NCBI GenBank assembly: GCA_023388535.1
Contig: JAEWFZ010000014.1
Location: 62,001-126,000 of the forward strand
Length of the DNA stretch: 64,000 nt
Direction of reading: 5' to 3'
From: Bacillota bacterium
GTDB lineage: Bacteria; Bacillota_I; Bacilli_A; Erysipelotrichales; Erysipelotrichaceae
Positions 1 through 8,207 of this stretch are shown one piece after another (position 1 is the stretch's first letter; each line of letters starts with the position of its first letter). Made by a program: the position numbers and the translations under genes. The notes under the pieces were generated by a model that was given only the letters and a program-made list of their open reading frames with translations, was not told the origin of the DNA and made no database searches.

Positions 1-117
1 GTTTAAGGTCAGCTTGTCTTGCTGGCTAAATCCCATTTGGTAACCAATACCATTTACTTCTATAACAATATATTCGGCATTGCGTTCAACGCAAATACCT
101 TTTAGAAACGCTATCAT
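1..117 (-). CDS. ruvA: Holliday junction DNA helicase subunit RuvA, N-terminal fragment
   Basis: The reverse strand from 117 down to the window edge is open for 39 codons, starting MIAFLKGICVERN and continuing YIVIEVNGIGYQM. This is the OB-fold start of RuvA (compare the family pattern MIxxLxGxxxE...vxVxGVGY). RuvA binds four-way DNA junctions and loads the RuvB motor for branch migration in recombinational repair. The gene runs off the left edge, so only about a fifth of the protein is visible and ruvB cannot be seen. The ATG is preceded by a modest GGTGA ribosome site and an extended -10 promoter in the 51-base gap to obg. Confidence 0.85.
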   Translation of the reverse strand, partial: MIAFLKGICVERNAEYIVIEVNGIGYQMGFSQQDKLTLN

Positions 118-132
118 TAAATCACCGTTCTA

Positions 133-141
133 ATTATAACA
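133..141 (-). promoter_or_regulatory. ruvA promoter (extended -10)
   Basis: On the minus strand TGT-TATAAT lies about 16 bases upstream of the ruvA ATG, in the gap after the obg stop codon. A convincing -35 box is lacking, so it would depend on the extended -10 TG motif. Confidence 0.5.
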
Positions 142-168
142 TAGACCAGTAGGCCAAAAGGTCCTAGA

Positions 169-1443
169 TTAATCGATAAATTCAAATTGGATATTATCAA
201 AAATTACCGTATCGCCATCTTCAACGCCTTGTTCACGTAAAAACTCATCGACCCCCATGCGTCTAAATAATTGGGAAAGACGCATCACATCATAATCGGT
301 CTCAACCGAATAGCGAGCCATTTGTTGTGATACTTTCAATGAGCTAAATTGCCATACGCCAGGTTCTAGATTTTCAAGCTCAAAATCCGAACTTTCTGGT
401 TCGTATTTAAAGAGAACCACTTCTTCCTCTGGCGTCGATTCCACGACAAAGGTCTCTTTATCAATGGTTTCAAGAATATCTGCGATGGCGTAAAGTAAGG
501 GTTGAAGCCCTTCATTAATCAGTGTAATCGCCTCAAAAACCGGATAGTCTGGAAACTCTTCTTTGAATTGAGCTACTTTCGCTTCGGCCCCATCCATATC
601 CATTTTATTAGCCACTACCAGCATCGGACGTTCCATTAAACGTAACTGGTATTCACTTAGTTCGTTTTGAATGATTCTAAAATCTTCACAAGGATCATCA
701 TGACCCATATCTAAGACATGAACCAAGACTCGGCAACGTTCGATATGACGTAAAAATTGAAAGCCTAAACCTTTACCCAAGGAAGCATTCTCTATAAGTC
801 CTGGTAAATCGGCCATGACAAACGAACGGCCATCACCTACATCAACAACCCCAAGTTGTGGGATTAAAGTGGTGAATTCATATTCGGCAATTTCTGGTTT
901 AGCCTTTGAAACCACCGATAATAAAGTTGATTTACCCACTGATGGCAAGCCGACTAAGCCAACATCGGCTAAAAGTTTTAGTTCGACGACAATATCTAAG
1001 GCTTCGCCTAAATCCCCTTTTTGAGCGTATTCAGGAGCCGGATTACGGGAACTTGCGAAATGAAAGTTACCTAAACCACCCTTTCCCCCTTTAGCAATTA
1101 TCGCTCTTTGACCAACATGCACTAAATCAGCGAGGACACGATCGTTTTTAGCGTCTTTTACCAAAGTGCCTAAGGGTACTTTAATAACTAAATCATCGCC
1201 ATTAGCACCATGCATCTTTTTCGGTTTTCCGTTTTCGCCAGACTTGGCTTTGAGATGATGTTGATAGCGTAAATCCAGTAAGGTTTGTTTATTGGTATCG
1301 ACTTCAAAGATTACATCGCCCCCCTTACCACCATCGCCTCCGGCTGGTCCACCTAACGGCACATATTTTTCACGACGAAAAGCAACGATGCCATTACCGC
1401 CATCGCCAGCTTTCGTAAATAGTTTTACTTTATCAACAAACAT
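169..1443 (-). CDS. obg: Obg family GTPase (ObgE/CgtA)
   Basis: This essential GTPase binds the 50S subunit and takes part in late ribosome assembly and stress signalling. The glycine-rich Obg fold fills residues 1-158 (GDGGNG, GGPAGGDGGKGGDV). The G domain follows with GLPSVGKST (G1), DLPGLIENA (G3) and NKMD (G4), and a C-terminal OCT domain ends the 424-residue protein. A longer reading frame starts at 1473, but the ATG at 1443 has GGGAG seven bases upstream, while the upstream ATGs lie too close to that site or inside a hairpin. It follows rpmA, as in many Firmicutes, but a terminator-like hairpin sits between them, so obg may be expressed by readthrough. Confidence 0.95.
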   Translation of the reverse strand: MFVDKVKLFTKAGDGGNGIVAFRREKYVPLGGPAGGDGGKGGDVIFEVDTNKQTLLDLRYQHHLKAKSGENGKPKKMHGANGDDLVIKVPLGTLVKDAKNDRVLADLVHVGQRAIIAKGGKGGLGNFHFASSRNPAPEYAQKGDLGEALDIVVELKLLADVGLVGLPSVGKSTLLSVVSKAKPEIAEYEFTTLIPQLGVVDVGDGRSFVMADLPGLIENASLGKGLGFQFLRHIERCRVLVHVLDMGHDDPCEDFRIIQNELSEYQLRLMERPMLVVANKMDMDGAEAKVAQFKEEFPDYPVFEAITLINEGLQPLLYAIADILETIDKETFVVESTPEEEVVLFKYEPESSDFELENLEPGVWQFSSLKVSQQMARYSVETDYDVMRLSQLFRRMGVDEFLREQGVEDGDTVIFDNIQFEFID

Positions 1444-1458
1444 AGGCATTCTCCCTTT

Positions 1459-1485
1459 AAAAAAAATCTCCAATTTGGAGATTTT
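1459..1485 (-). terminator. Hairpin with T tract between rpmA and obg
   Basis: On the minus strand AAAATCTCC-AAATT-GGAGATTTT forms a 9-bp stem, continuing into a run of T. It starts directly after the rpmA stop codon and ends just before the obg ribosome site, so it can act as an intrinsic terminator or a partial attenuator of obg. Confidence 0.75.
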
Positions 1486-1486
1486 G

Positions 1487-1771
1487 TTAGGCTACAGGAT
1501 AAACAGAAACTTGTTTACGGCTGCGTCCAAGACGTTCAAATTTTACAACGCCGTCGATGGTTGCAAACAACGTGTCGTCTCCACCTTTTCCAACGTTGTT
1601 CCCTGGATGAATTTTAGTACCACGTTGACGATAGAGAATAGACCCAGCGCTGACGACTTGACCGTCGGCGCGTTTTGCACCTAAACGTTTCGAATGTGAG
1701 TCACGACCGTTCTTAGTCGATCCAACTCCCTTCTTCGACGCGAATAATTGAATATTTAATGTGAATTTCAT
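1487..1771 (-). CDS. rpmA: 50S ribosomal protein L27 (precursor form)
   Basis: L27 is a 50S protein whose flexible N-terminus reaches the peptidyl transferase centre. The 94-residue sequence begins [19 protein letters not shown]. The first residues up to FA form the N-terminal extension typical of Firmicutes, which must be removed (before SKKG) by the protease Prp. The conserved body [17 protein letters not shown] and [21 protein letters not shown] follows. The start has a strong AGGAGG site. The gene overlaps the upstream prp gene by the 4-base ATGA, giving translational coupling of protease and substrate. Confidence 0.97.
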   Translation of the reverse strand: MKFTLNIQLFASKKGVGSTKNGRDSHSKRLGAKRADGQVVSAGSILYRQRGTKIHPGNNVGKGGDDTLFATIDGVVKFERLGRSRKQVSVYPVA

Positions 1772-2094
1772 TGGTTATTCCTCCTAATAATTTGGACAAA
1801 ATCAGAATAGGATGCTTCCATCGTTTCTAATTGGGTAATAAATACCTGCATAACGACATTTAATTCTGGATTTTGTTGGTTGATTACAATCTCTATTAGT
1901 GGGTCGATATCATCGACTAAGGTTAATTTCACTGCTTTTGGAAAATATTGATCCAAAGCGTTTAACATCCCCGTCGCAATACTGGATACCCCAGCACAGA
2001 CTAAGTCTTTGCCTGGTTCATTTGCTTGCGCGTGACCACTAATTCGAACCGATTGTATCCAATCTTTTTGATAAACGATTCGTATTTGAATCAT
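1768..2094 (-). CDS. prp: Ribosomal-processing cysteine protease Prp (YsxB)
   Basis: Prp cleaves the N-terminal extension of ribosomal protein L27. This 108-residue protein carries the family's catalytic pair: His21 in SGHA and Cys33 in VCAGVS, close to the H22/C34 positions known from Staphylococcus aureus. It sits between rplU and rpmA, overlapping rplU by one base (TAATG) and rpmA by four. This is the usual arrangement wherever L27 has an extension, so substrate, protease and context agree. No truncation or missing residue is seen. Confidence 0.93.
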   Translation of the reverse strand: MIQIRIVYQKDWIQSVRISGHAQANEPGKDLVCAGVSSIATGMLNALDQYFPKAVKLTLVDDIDPLIEIVINQQNPELNVVMQVFITQLETMEASYSDFVQIIRRNNQ

Positions 2095-2405
2095 TAGAGC
2101 GAAATACTGTTAACTGTTACTTTAGTATATGGTTGACGATGACCGGCTTTACGGTGGGAAGATCCACTACGTGGACGATACTTATAAATCATAAGTTTCT
2201 TTCCTTTTCCGTTTTTGTCAACCGTCGCAGTAACTTTAGCCCCAGTGACATATGGTGTTCCTACGGTTAAGCTATCCGTATTCACAGCAACAACTTTGTC
2301 AAAGACCACTTCATCGCCAGCTTCAACTTCAAGCTTTTCGATGAAATAAGATTGTCCTTCTTCGACTTTAATTTGTTTTCCACCGGTTTCAATAATTGCG
2401 TACAT
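2094..2405 (-). CDS. rplU: 50S ribosomal protein L21
   Basis: L21 binds 23S rRNA in the 50S subunit. The 103-residue sequence has the family start [18 protein letters not shown] and the C-terminal [20 protein letters not shown] signature. The AGGAGGTG ribosome site is part of a conserved leader RNA immediately upstream. It is the first gene of the rplU-prp-rpmA operon. Confidence 0.97.
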   Translation of the reverse strand: MYAIIETGGKQIKVEEGQSYFIEKLEVEAGDEVVFDKVVAVNTDSLTVGTPYVTGAKVTATVDKNGKGKKLMIYKYRPRSGSSHRKAGHRQPYTKVTVNSISL

Positions 2406-2518
2406 ACTTGCACCTCCTATTCATGGTTAGACTCGCTATTAGGGTGCTCAAGAGACTTTAATAACCCGTTCTAAGCGGTTGTACCTAGGTACAACGAAGT
2501 CTGCTTATTAAATCAAGC
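2406..2518 (-). promoter_or_regulatory. L21 (rplU) leader RNA
   Basis: The minus-strand 5' untranslated region contains the pairing element GTTGTACC-TAGGTACAAC and ends in GCGAGTCTAACCATGAATAGGAGGTG. This closely matches my recollection of the Firmicutes L21 leader, which places the ribosome site in a structured element for autoregulation by L21. The assignment rests on recall of the motif and the strong dyad (2489-2504 region), not on a covariance search. Confidence 0.75.
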
Positions 2519-2524
2519 TATAAC

Positions 2525-2533
2525 AGTATAGCA
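2525..2533 (-). promoter_or_regulatory. rplU operon promoter (extended -10)
   Basis: TGC-TATACT on the minus strand lies just upstream of the leader RNA. No good -35 box is visible at 16-18 bases, so the TG extension probably compensates. Confidence 0.55.
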
Positions 2534-2595
2534 TAAAAGTTTCTAAAACGCATCAAATAAATGCTCTTTTTTAAAACAGAAAATTAAGGAACTAA

Positions 2596-2611
2596 ACTAG
2601 ACCTTTCTAGT
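2596..2611 (-). terminator. Weak hairpin after the lipoprotein gene
   Basis: ACTAGA-AAGG-TCTAGT is a 6-bp stem shortly after the stop codon at 2617. The downstream strand is only moderately T-rich, so termination is uncertain. Confidence 0.35.
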
Positions 2612-2616
2612 AACAT

Positions 2617-3162
2617 CTATTTTAGCTTTTCTAAGATCGCTTTATTAATCTCAAATTGAAGTGCGTAAGTACCCAAATCTGGAATTTCTTTGATTAAACG
2701 ATACTGACCAACTATCGATTTAGCTTCTTCATTTAACAGTTCCGTTAGCACGAAACTAATTGGAAAATTATCTGTATATTCAGAACCTTTGGCTATGGTT
2801 ACCATTTCCGCAGGAAACTCGATATCCGTGGTCTTTTGTTTTCGCCAAGTCCCATCGAATAATTTCTCAAGATAGGAATAATGAGCTATTTCGAGGTCGT
2901 TATCCGTAAGATTTTCGATGGTGTAATGTAAATAAACGTCTTTCGAAGCTGGATCCAAACTTGATTTTAATTCTGGATTTTTTAGCTTTACTAGATCATT
3001 TTCATCGATTTTTACGGTACTGATTTCTTCAAAATACGGATCATCAAAAGCAGCATCATGATTACCGGTTTCAACCTTCTTAGTCCCACAACCAATCAAT
3101 ACGACCAACACTAAAATAGCGATAGATAAACGAAAGAGTTTTGCAATTAAATTTGTTTTCAT
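2617..3162 (-). CDS. Lipoprotein with bacterial Ig-like (Big_14-type) domain, unknown function
   Basis: The 181-residue protein has a signal sequence with a lipobox (VVLIGC), so it should be lipidated at the cysteine near residue 25 and anchored on the outer face of the membrane. Residues of about 75-175 (YTIENLTDNDLEIAHY... GTWRKQKT... GQYRLIKEI) resemble the small bacterial Ig-like domain called Big_14. This is recognition by pattern, not by a search. It is a single-gene unit with an AGGAG site and its own extended -10, and it is divergent from the PfkB kinase gene. I do not know its ligand or role. Confidence 0.75.
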   Translation of the reverse strand: MKTNLIAKLFRLSIAILVLVVLIGCGTKKVETGNHDAAFDDPYFEEISTVKIDENDLVKLKNPELKSSLDPASKDVYLHYTIENLTDNDLEIAHYSYLEKLFDGTWRKQKTTDIEFPAEMVTIAKGSEYTDNFPISFVLTELLNEEAKSIVGQYRLIKEIPDLGTYALQFEINKAILEKLK

Positions 3163-3208
3163 CGATTTTCTCCTAGAAATTCTACTAATTAGATTTTGGA
3201 AAAGACTT

Positions 3209-3260
3209 GCAACGAAACTAATTCGTTGCTTAGCTTTGATAACTTAATTACAGTATATCA
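3209..3260 (-). promoter_or_regulatory. Lipoprotein gene promoter and 5' hairpin
   Basis: An extended -10, TGA-TATACT, lies at 3252-3260 on the minus strand. The transcript would then contain a perfect 8-bp hairpin, GCAACGAA-TTAGT-TTCGTTGC (3209-3229), about 50 bases before the ATG. It is not followed by a T tract, so it is more likely a regulatory or stabilising hairpin than a terminator. Confidence 0.45.
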
Positions 3261-3359
3261 AAAAAATAACTAGTAAACGACATTATTATGTGATCAATCC
3301 ATTTCAATATTACCTAAGCAAAGATAAAATGATAAAATCAAGACAAGGAGTTGATGAAG

Positions 3360-4280
3360 ATGAGTTTACTAGCTATTGGCCAATGCGTTTATGATATTAC
3401 CCTGCCGATTGAAGAAGGTTTAGTTGAAAACCAAAAATATCGAATTCATCAAAAATCAGAATGTATCGGTGGACCAGCGACTAACGCGGCTTATTTATGT
3501 GGCTTGTGGGGTCTTGACACCACCTTGGTCGCCCGTGTCGGCAGCGATCATTTTGGAAAACTAATTAAAGAAACTTTAGAGACCGTTGATATCAACACCC
3601 AATTTCTCTCGATGGATACCAGTTTAAAAACAAGTTTAAGTATCGTAATTGTAAATACCATAAATGGTAGTCGCACCATCTTAAATCAGCCTTTACCAAA
3701 ACTTGAAAAACCATTAAAGCTACCAGAAAGTAAACCGGATTTAATCCTGGTGGATGGCCGTGAGCTAGAAACTTCCTTAAAAGCGATCGAGCTTTATCCT
3801 CAGGCTGTTTCAGTGATAGATGCTGGTACCTATAAAGAAACTTTAAAACCCTTATTAGAAAAAGTAGATTATCTGGTCTGCTCAAAAGACTTCGCCAAAC
3901 AATTTACTCGGATTGATATCGATATCAATCAAACAGAGACCTTAGCGAAAACTTTTGAAGCCTTAAAGCAATTAAATCAAAATAATCTAATCGTAACCCT
4001 AGGAGAAAATGGCGTCATCGCGTTAATCGATAATGAGATAATGCATCTTAACGCCTATCCAGCCGAGGTGGTCGATACCACGGGTGCTGGCGATCTTTTT
4101 CATGGGGCGTTTGTCTATGGCTTACATCGCAAACTAAGCTTAATCGATACGCTTAAACTCGCTAATCTAACCGCATCAATTTCAACGGAAAGATTCGGTG
4201 GCCAAACCTCAATTCCAAGCTTTGCCGAAGTTAAAGAAAGAGCGAGTTTGATCGCTCCTGACTTACTTAAATACTTATAA
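3360..4280 (+). CDS. PfkB family carbohydrate kinase (ribokinase-like)
   Basis: This enzyme should phosphorylate a sugar or sugar-like substrate with ATP. Both PfkB signatures are present: GGPATNAAYLCGLWG near residue 40 and DTTGAGDLFHGAFVYGL near residue 240, which contains the catalytic aspartate. At about 306 residues it has normal family length. The substrate cannot be told from sequence. I chose the ATG at 3360 because AAGGAG ends nine bases upstream; a TTG at 3351 and an ATG at 3354 are too close to that site. It is monocistronic, and its last bases overlap the stop of the convergent typA by 6 bp. Confidence 0.88.
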   Translation: MSLLAIGQCVYDITLPIEEGLVENQKYRIHQKSECIGGPATNAAYLCGLWGLDTTLVARVGSDHFGKLIKETLETVDINTQFLSMDTSLKTSLSIVIVNTINGSRTILNQPLPKLEKPLKLPESKPDLILVDGRELETSLKAIELYPQAVSVIDAGTYKETLKPLLEKVDYLVCSKDFAKQFTRIDIDINQTETLAKTFEALKQLNQNNLIVTLGENGVIALIDNEIMHLNAYPAEVVDTTGAGDLFHGAFVYGLHRKLSLIDTLKLANLTASISTERFGGQTSIPSFAEVKERASLIAPDLLKYL

Positions 4281-6101
4281 AGTGACTTCCGTTTGTTTGT
4301 TAGCTCGTTTACGCTGATTGGCGGTTAAATGAAGCTTTCGTAAGCGGATGGCAGTCGGGGTTACTTCCACTAATTCATCATCTTTAATATACTCAATCGC
4401 CGCTTCTAAAGAAAGGATTTGTGGCGGCACTAAGCGCATCGCTTCATCGTTACCAGCCGATCGAATCGAAGTGGCTTTTTTATTTTTTGTCGGATTGACT
4501 TCCAAATCAAAATCACGAGCCGATTGACCGACGATCATGCCCTCATAGACCGCCGTCTGTGGTCCAATGAAAAACGTACCACGTTCCTGAAGATTAAATA
4601 TAGAATAAGTCATCGCTTCACCATTAGCTATCGATACCATAGAGCCATGGGACTTCACGTCAATATCGCCCTTATACGCTTCAAAGTCTTCAAAACGACG
4701 CACCATAATGCCCTCGCCATGGGTATCGTTAATAAAAATACCACGATACCCCAACAAACCTCGGGTCGGTACTTTCCAGTGCTGGTGACTGATGGTCCCC
4801 TCTTCATACATATCGAGCAGTTCACCTTTGCGAATTGATAATTTTGAGATTACCGCACCACTATACGTGTTTGGTACTTCAATGATAACTTGTTCCATCG
4901 GTTCTAGTAATTGATTATGCTCATCGCGCTTAAAGATGACCTGAGGTTTTGATATGGCCAGTTCATAACCTTCACGACGCATATTTTCAATCAAAATAGT
5001 TAAATGCAATTCACCACGACCGCTGACCTTAAAAGTATCGGTACTCAGGGTCGGTTCCACCTTTAAACCTACGTTAACTTCTAATTCTTTTTCTAAGCGT
5101 TCTTTAAGATTACGGGAGGTGACGTATTTACCACTTTGACCCGCAAACGGCGATGTATTCACTAAAAAATTCATCGATATCGTTGGCTCTTCAATATCGA
5201 TCGGAGGTAAGGCTTCGATTTTTTCTGAGGTACATAAAGTATCGCCAATCGAAATATGCGGAAAACCGGAAATAATGACAATATCCCCACTACAAGCTTG
5301 TTGGATAGCGACGCGCTTTAAGCCCTGATAATTGTATAAATTACTAATAGTACCGTGAAATTGATGCCCATCACGATCCAAGACAATGAGATTTTGACCT
5401 TTATGAATCGTACCTTGATAAATCCGACCAATCCCTAAGCGACCAATATAGTCATCATAGGCTAAACTAGAAATCTGTAATTGAGCTGGAAGTGTGTTGT
5501 AATCCGGATACGGCTTTACATGGTTGATGATGGTTTCAAATAAGGGTTGAAGATTTTTAGATTCATCGTCAATTTCGTATTTTGCGATACCCTCTTTAGC
5601 TACACCATATAGAATGGGGAAATCTAATTGCTGGTTATTAGCCTTAAGCTCGACAAATAACTCAAAGACTAAATCGACTACCGCTTCGATGCGGGCATCT
5701 TTTTTATCGATTTTATTAATAAATAAAATTGGATTTAAGCCTTCTTCTAAAGCTTTTCTGAGCACAAAACGGGTTTGTGGCATCGGTCCTTCGGAAGAAT
5801 CCACTAACAAGATGACCGTATCTACCGTTTTGATAATCCGCTCCACTTCGCTAGAAAAATCAGCATGTCCCGGCGTATCGATGATATTTATCTTGATGTC
5901 CTTATATTGAATCGAACAATTTTTCGAATAGATAGTGATACCGCGTTCGCGTTCTAAATCATCCGAATCCATGATTTGTTCAACAGGGTTATCATGTGCG
6001 CTAAAGATGCCTGATTGGTTAAGAAAGGCATCGACTAAAGTCGATTTACCAGCATCAACATGGGCAATCACAGCCAGATTGATAATTTTCGGATAATTCA
6101 T
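4275..6101 (-). CDS. typA: Translational GTPase TypA/BipA
   Basis: TypA is an EF-G-like GTPase that acts on the ribosome under stress or cold and in subunit assembly. The 608-residue protein has the G domain motifs AHVDAGKST, RERGITI, DTPGHADF and NKID, followed by domain II, EF-G-like domains (GRGELHLTILIENMRREGYEL) and the TypA-specific C-terminus (TPTAIRLRKLHLT). The start has GAGGAG nine bases upstream. It is transcribed alone, convergent with the PfkB gene and overlapping its 3' end by 6 bp. Confidence 0.96.
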   Translation of the reverse strand: MNYPKIINLAVIAHVDAGKSTLVDAFLNQSGIFSAHDNPVEQIMDSDDLERERGITIYSKNCSIQYKDIKINIIDTPGHADFSSEVERIIKTVDTVILLVDSSEGPMPQTRFVLRKALEEGLNPILFINKIDKKDARIEAVVDLVFELFVELKANNQQLDFPILYGVAKEGIAKYEIDDESKNLQPLFETIINHVKPYPDYNTLPAQLQISSLAYDDYIGRLGIGRIYQGTIHKGQNLIVLDRDGHQFHGTISNLYNYQGLKRVAIQQACSGDIVIISGFPHISIGDTLCTSEKIEALPPIDIEEPTISMNFLVNTSPFAGQSGKYVTSRNLKERLEKELEVNVGLKVEPTLSTDTFKVSGRGELHLTILIENMRREGYELAISKPQVIFKRDEHNQLLEPMEQVIIEVPNTYSGAVISKLSIRKGELLDMYEEGTISHQHWKVPTRGLLGYRGIFINDTHGEGIMVRRFEDFEAYKGDIDVKSHGSMVSIANGEAMTYSIFNLQERGTFFIGPQTAVYEGMIVGQSARDFDLEVNPTKNKKATSIRSAGNDEAMRLVPPQILSLEAAIEYIKDDELVEVTPTAIRLRKLHLTANQRKRANKQTEVTL

Positions 6102-6129
6102 AGAGCGCTCCTCTTTTCTTTGCTGACGT

Positions 6130-6138
6130 ATTATACCA
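6130..6138 (-). promoter_or_regulatory. typA promoter (extended -10)
   Basis: TGG-TATAAT on the minus strand lies about 30 bases upstream of the typA start; no clear -35 box is visible. Confidence 0.5.
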
Positions 6139-6165
6139 CTATTTTAAAAAACCGATTAAAAAAAC

Positions 6166-6191
6166 GTATAAAAAAAGCCGTATTAACGGCT
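6166..6191 (-). terminator. Intrinsic terminator of the dnaE operon
   Basis: AGCCGT-TAAT-ACGGCT followed by a run of seven T on the minus strand, ten bases after the stop codon at 6201. Confidence 0.85.
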
Positions 6192-6200
6192 GGTTAGGGC

Positions 6201-6752
6201 TTACAAATCAAAATGTTCCTTAAGGAATTGGGCTACCTCTTTAGCCGAACGATGGCTATTATCGATTTTTATGTAGTTCTCAAAAGGCAGCTCATTTTCA
6301 AAAGAAACCGTTCGATATAATTTATCGTCCCAAATCAATAGGCGTTCTGAAAAACTTAAATTGCGTTTACTTGGTTTATGTAGTAAGCGATTCTCGGTTT
6401 TATTGCGCTCTAGACGAATTTCAAGGGGTGCCACTAATTCAACAATATAAAACGATTGACAATAAGGATGAAAAATTCTAAAGATTTTCTCGATATAATT
6501 CCAATCTTCTTCTTGATCAAAAGCCCATTGAAAGGTATAAATTAATCCCGCTTGTTCGCTGCGAGCAAAATGATTAAAAACAACCATTCTTAAATCGTGA
6601 ATCACCTGACTATCGTAGCGATCAAAGACTTGTAAAACCGTTTCTAACATCATATGGTCATGGAATAGTTTCAGTTCTGTTATTTTGCTAAGTTCTTGAC
6701 CAACGGTCATCTTGCCGACCGCCCCATCACCGATTAAAAGTACAAATTTCAT
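6201..6752 (-). CDS. Small P-loop NTPase / kinase-like protein
   Basis: The 183-residue protein starts MKFVLLIGDGAVGKMTVG, a Walker A loop (GDGAVGKMT) at residues 8-16 as in shikimate- and adenylate-kinase-like proteins. A later RLERNKTENR and KRNLSFSERLL segment could be the arginine-rich lid. I do not recognise a specific substrate; many related genes are labelled simply as AAA family ATPase. It is the last gene of the dnaE-regulator-sensor operon, starting two bases after the kinase stop with GGAG at good spacing, and is followed by a terminator. Confidence 0.7.
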   Translation of the reverse strand: MKFVLLIGDGAVGKMTVGQELSKITELKLFHDHMMLETVLQVFDRYDSQVIHDLRMVVFNHFARSEQAGLIYTFQWAFDQEEDWNYIEKIFRIFHPYCQSFYIVELVAPLEIRLERNKTENRLLHKPSKRNLSFSERLLIWDDKLYRTVSFENELPFENYIKIDNSHRSAKEVAQFLKEHFDL

Positions 6753-6754
6753 GA

Positions 6755-8206
6755 TTATTTCTCCATTGGAAGTTCTACATAGAAAATAGAACCTTCGCTT
6801 TCTTCACTAATAACACCAAATGGCCAGCCCAGCTGTTCACAAATCGCTTTGGATATCGCTAACCCTAAACCAGTACCTTCTTTATTACGGGTAAAATGTT
6901 TATCGGATTTATAATAACGATTCCAAATACGATCAATATCCGCTGGGGCAATACCACTACCATGGTCTTCAACCTCAATGCGGATGGTATTTAATTCATC
7001 GATGACAAAGACTCTGGTGATGACTTGATTATCTGTTCCAACATGTTTGAAAGCGTTGGATAGATAATTAGTGATGACTTGTCGAAACTTGACAATATCA
7101 CTTTCTACCATAATTGGTCCTTTTGCCTCTAAGATAAAGGAAACTCCAGATTGTTGAGCCATCCCTTCAAAGCCTTCGATAATGCGTTCAACCACTTCCA
7201 CCACATCAAAGCTTGAAATTTCTTGACGTACCGTCGATTTTTGTAGTTGTGATAAGGTCATCATATCCTGTAATAGACGGCTCAGTTGATCGACTTCAGC
7301 GATGATGATATCCAAGTATTGTTTACGTTTAATCGGATCATCCATCGCAATTTCATCGATTAATTGAGCGTAGGCACTAATCATCGTTAACGGGGTGCGA
7401 ATGTCGTGGGACATATTGGCTAACAAGTCAATTCGTAAGGTATCGTTTTTCTCAATTTCAGCGGTCGCATAGTTTAGGGTCTGGGCTAAATTGTCAATTT
7501 CTAAAATACTACCCCCTTCAAAGAGCACTTCTTTATCTCCTTTTCCTAAACGCAGCGCTTGTTGGGACATACGAATCAGTGGCGCTGATAAACCGCGCGA
7601 TAATAAATACGCCGCCAGCATCGATACTACAAACAAAGCTAAGGAAATATATAAAAATTGATCCTTCAAGATTTGCACGGTTGAATCGACCAGCTCAAAC
7701 GGCGTGTTCATAAACCCGTAAAAGGGACTGCCATTGACCTCAAAGGCATAGCCTAAAAATAATTGTTTGGCGGTATCCGCACTCGGTTGAACTTGAAAGA
7801 TGAGTTCCTTTTCTTCTTGATGATTAACCATATCGATATAATAGGCCATCAAAGAACTGGATTGAGAATAGGACTCCAAGGTCGGATTAATCGCCGAATT
7901 TAAATAACAAAGCGAACCCATCGCATTAATTTCAAGTTGTAAGATAGCATCCGCATTATAAATATAAGCACAGACATTATAATCCGCACTCGATTGACGC
8001 AGCGTTAATAGCTGATCTTGGTAATCGAGATTAGCCTGCATATCTTCAATAATAGCATTAATGCGCGGCCGCGTTTCTTGGATATGATCGAGGACTTTCT
8101 GTTGGAAATAGGCTGGTAATAAATTAATCTGAAGCATATATACCAAAATCAGCAACATAAAAACAAAGCCACTCATCAATAAAAAGATGCGTAACGTTAA
8201 CGACAT
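6755..8206 (-). CDS. Sensor histidine kinase
   Basis: This is the membrane sensor of a two-component pair. From the chosen start the order is TM1 (about 4-24), an extracytoplasmic sensing region (about 28-182), TM2 (about 185-204), a HAMP linker, and the dimerisation helix with NMSHDIRTPLT (phospho-His near residue 267). The ATP-binding domain follows with NYLSNAFKH (N box), VEDHGSGIAP and GTGLGLAIS. I use the ATG at 8206 because it abuts the regulator stop (TAA-A-TG context), whereas the longer frame starts with TTG inside the regulator gene. The input signal is unknown. The protein is 483 residues. Confidence 0.9.
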   Translation of the reverse strand: MSLTLRIFLLMSGFVFMLLILVYMLQINLLPAYFQQKVLDHIQETRPRINAIIEDMQANLDYQDQLLTLRQSSADYNVCAYIYNADAILQLEINAMGSLCYLNSAINPTLESYSQSSSLMAYYIDMVNHQEEKELIFQVQPSADTAKQLFLGYAFEVNGSPFYGFMNTPFELVDSTVQILKDQFLYISLALFVVSMLAAYLLSRGLSAPLIRMSQQALRLGKGDKEVLFEGGSILEIDNLAQTLNYATAEIEKNDTLRIDLLANMSHDIRTPLTMISAYAQLIDEIAMDDPIKRKQYLDIIIAEVDQLSRLLQDMMTLSQLQKSTVRQEISSFDVVEVVERIIEGFEGMAQQSGVSFILEAKGPIMVESDIVKFRQVITNYLSNAFKHVGTDNQVITRVFVIDELNTIRIEVEDHGSGIAPADIDRIWNRYYKSDKHFTRNKEGTGLGLAISKAICEQLGWPFGVISEESEGSIFYVELPMEK

Positions 8207-8207
8207 T

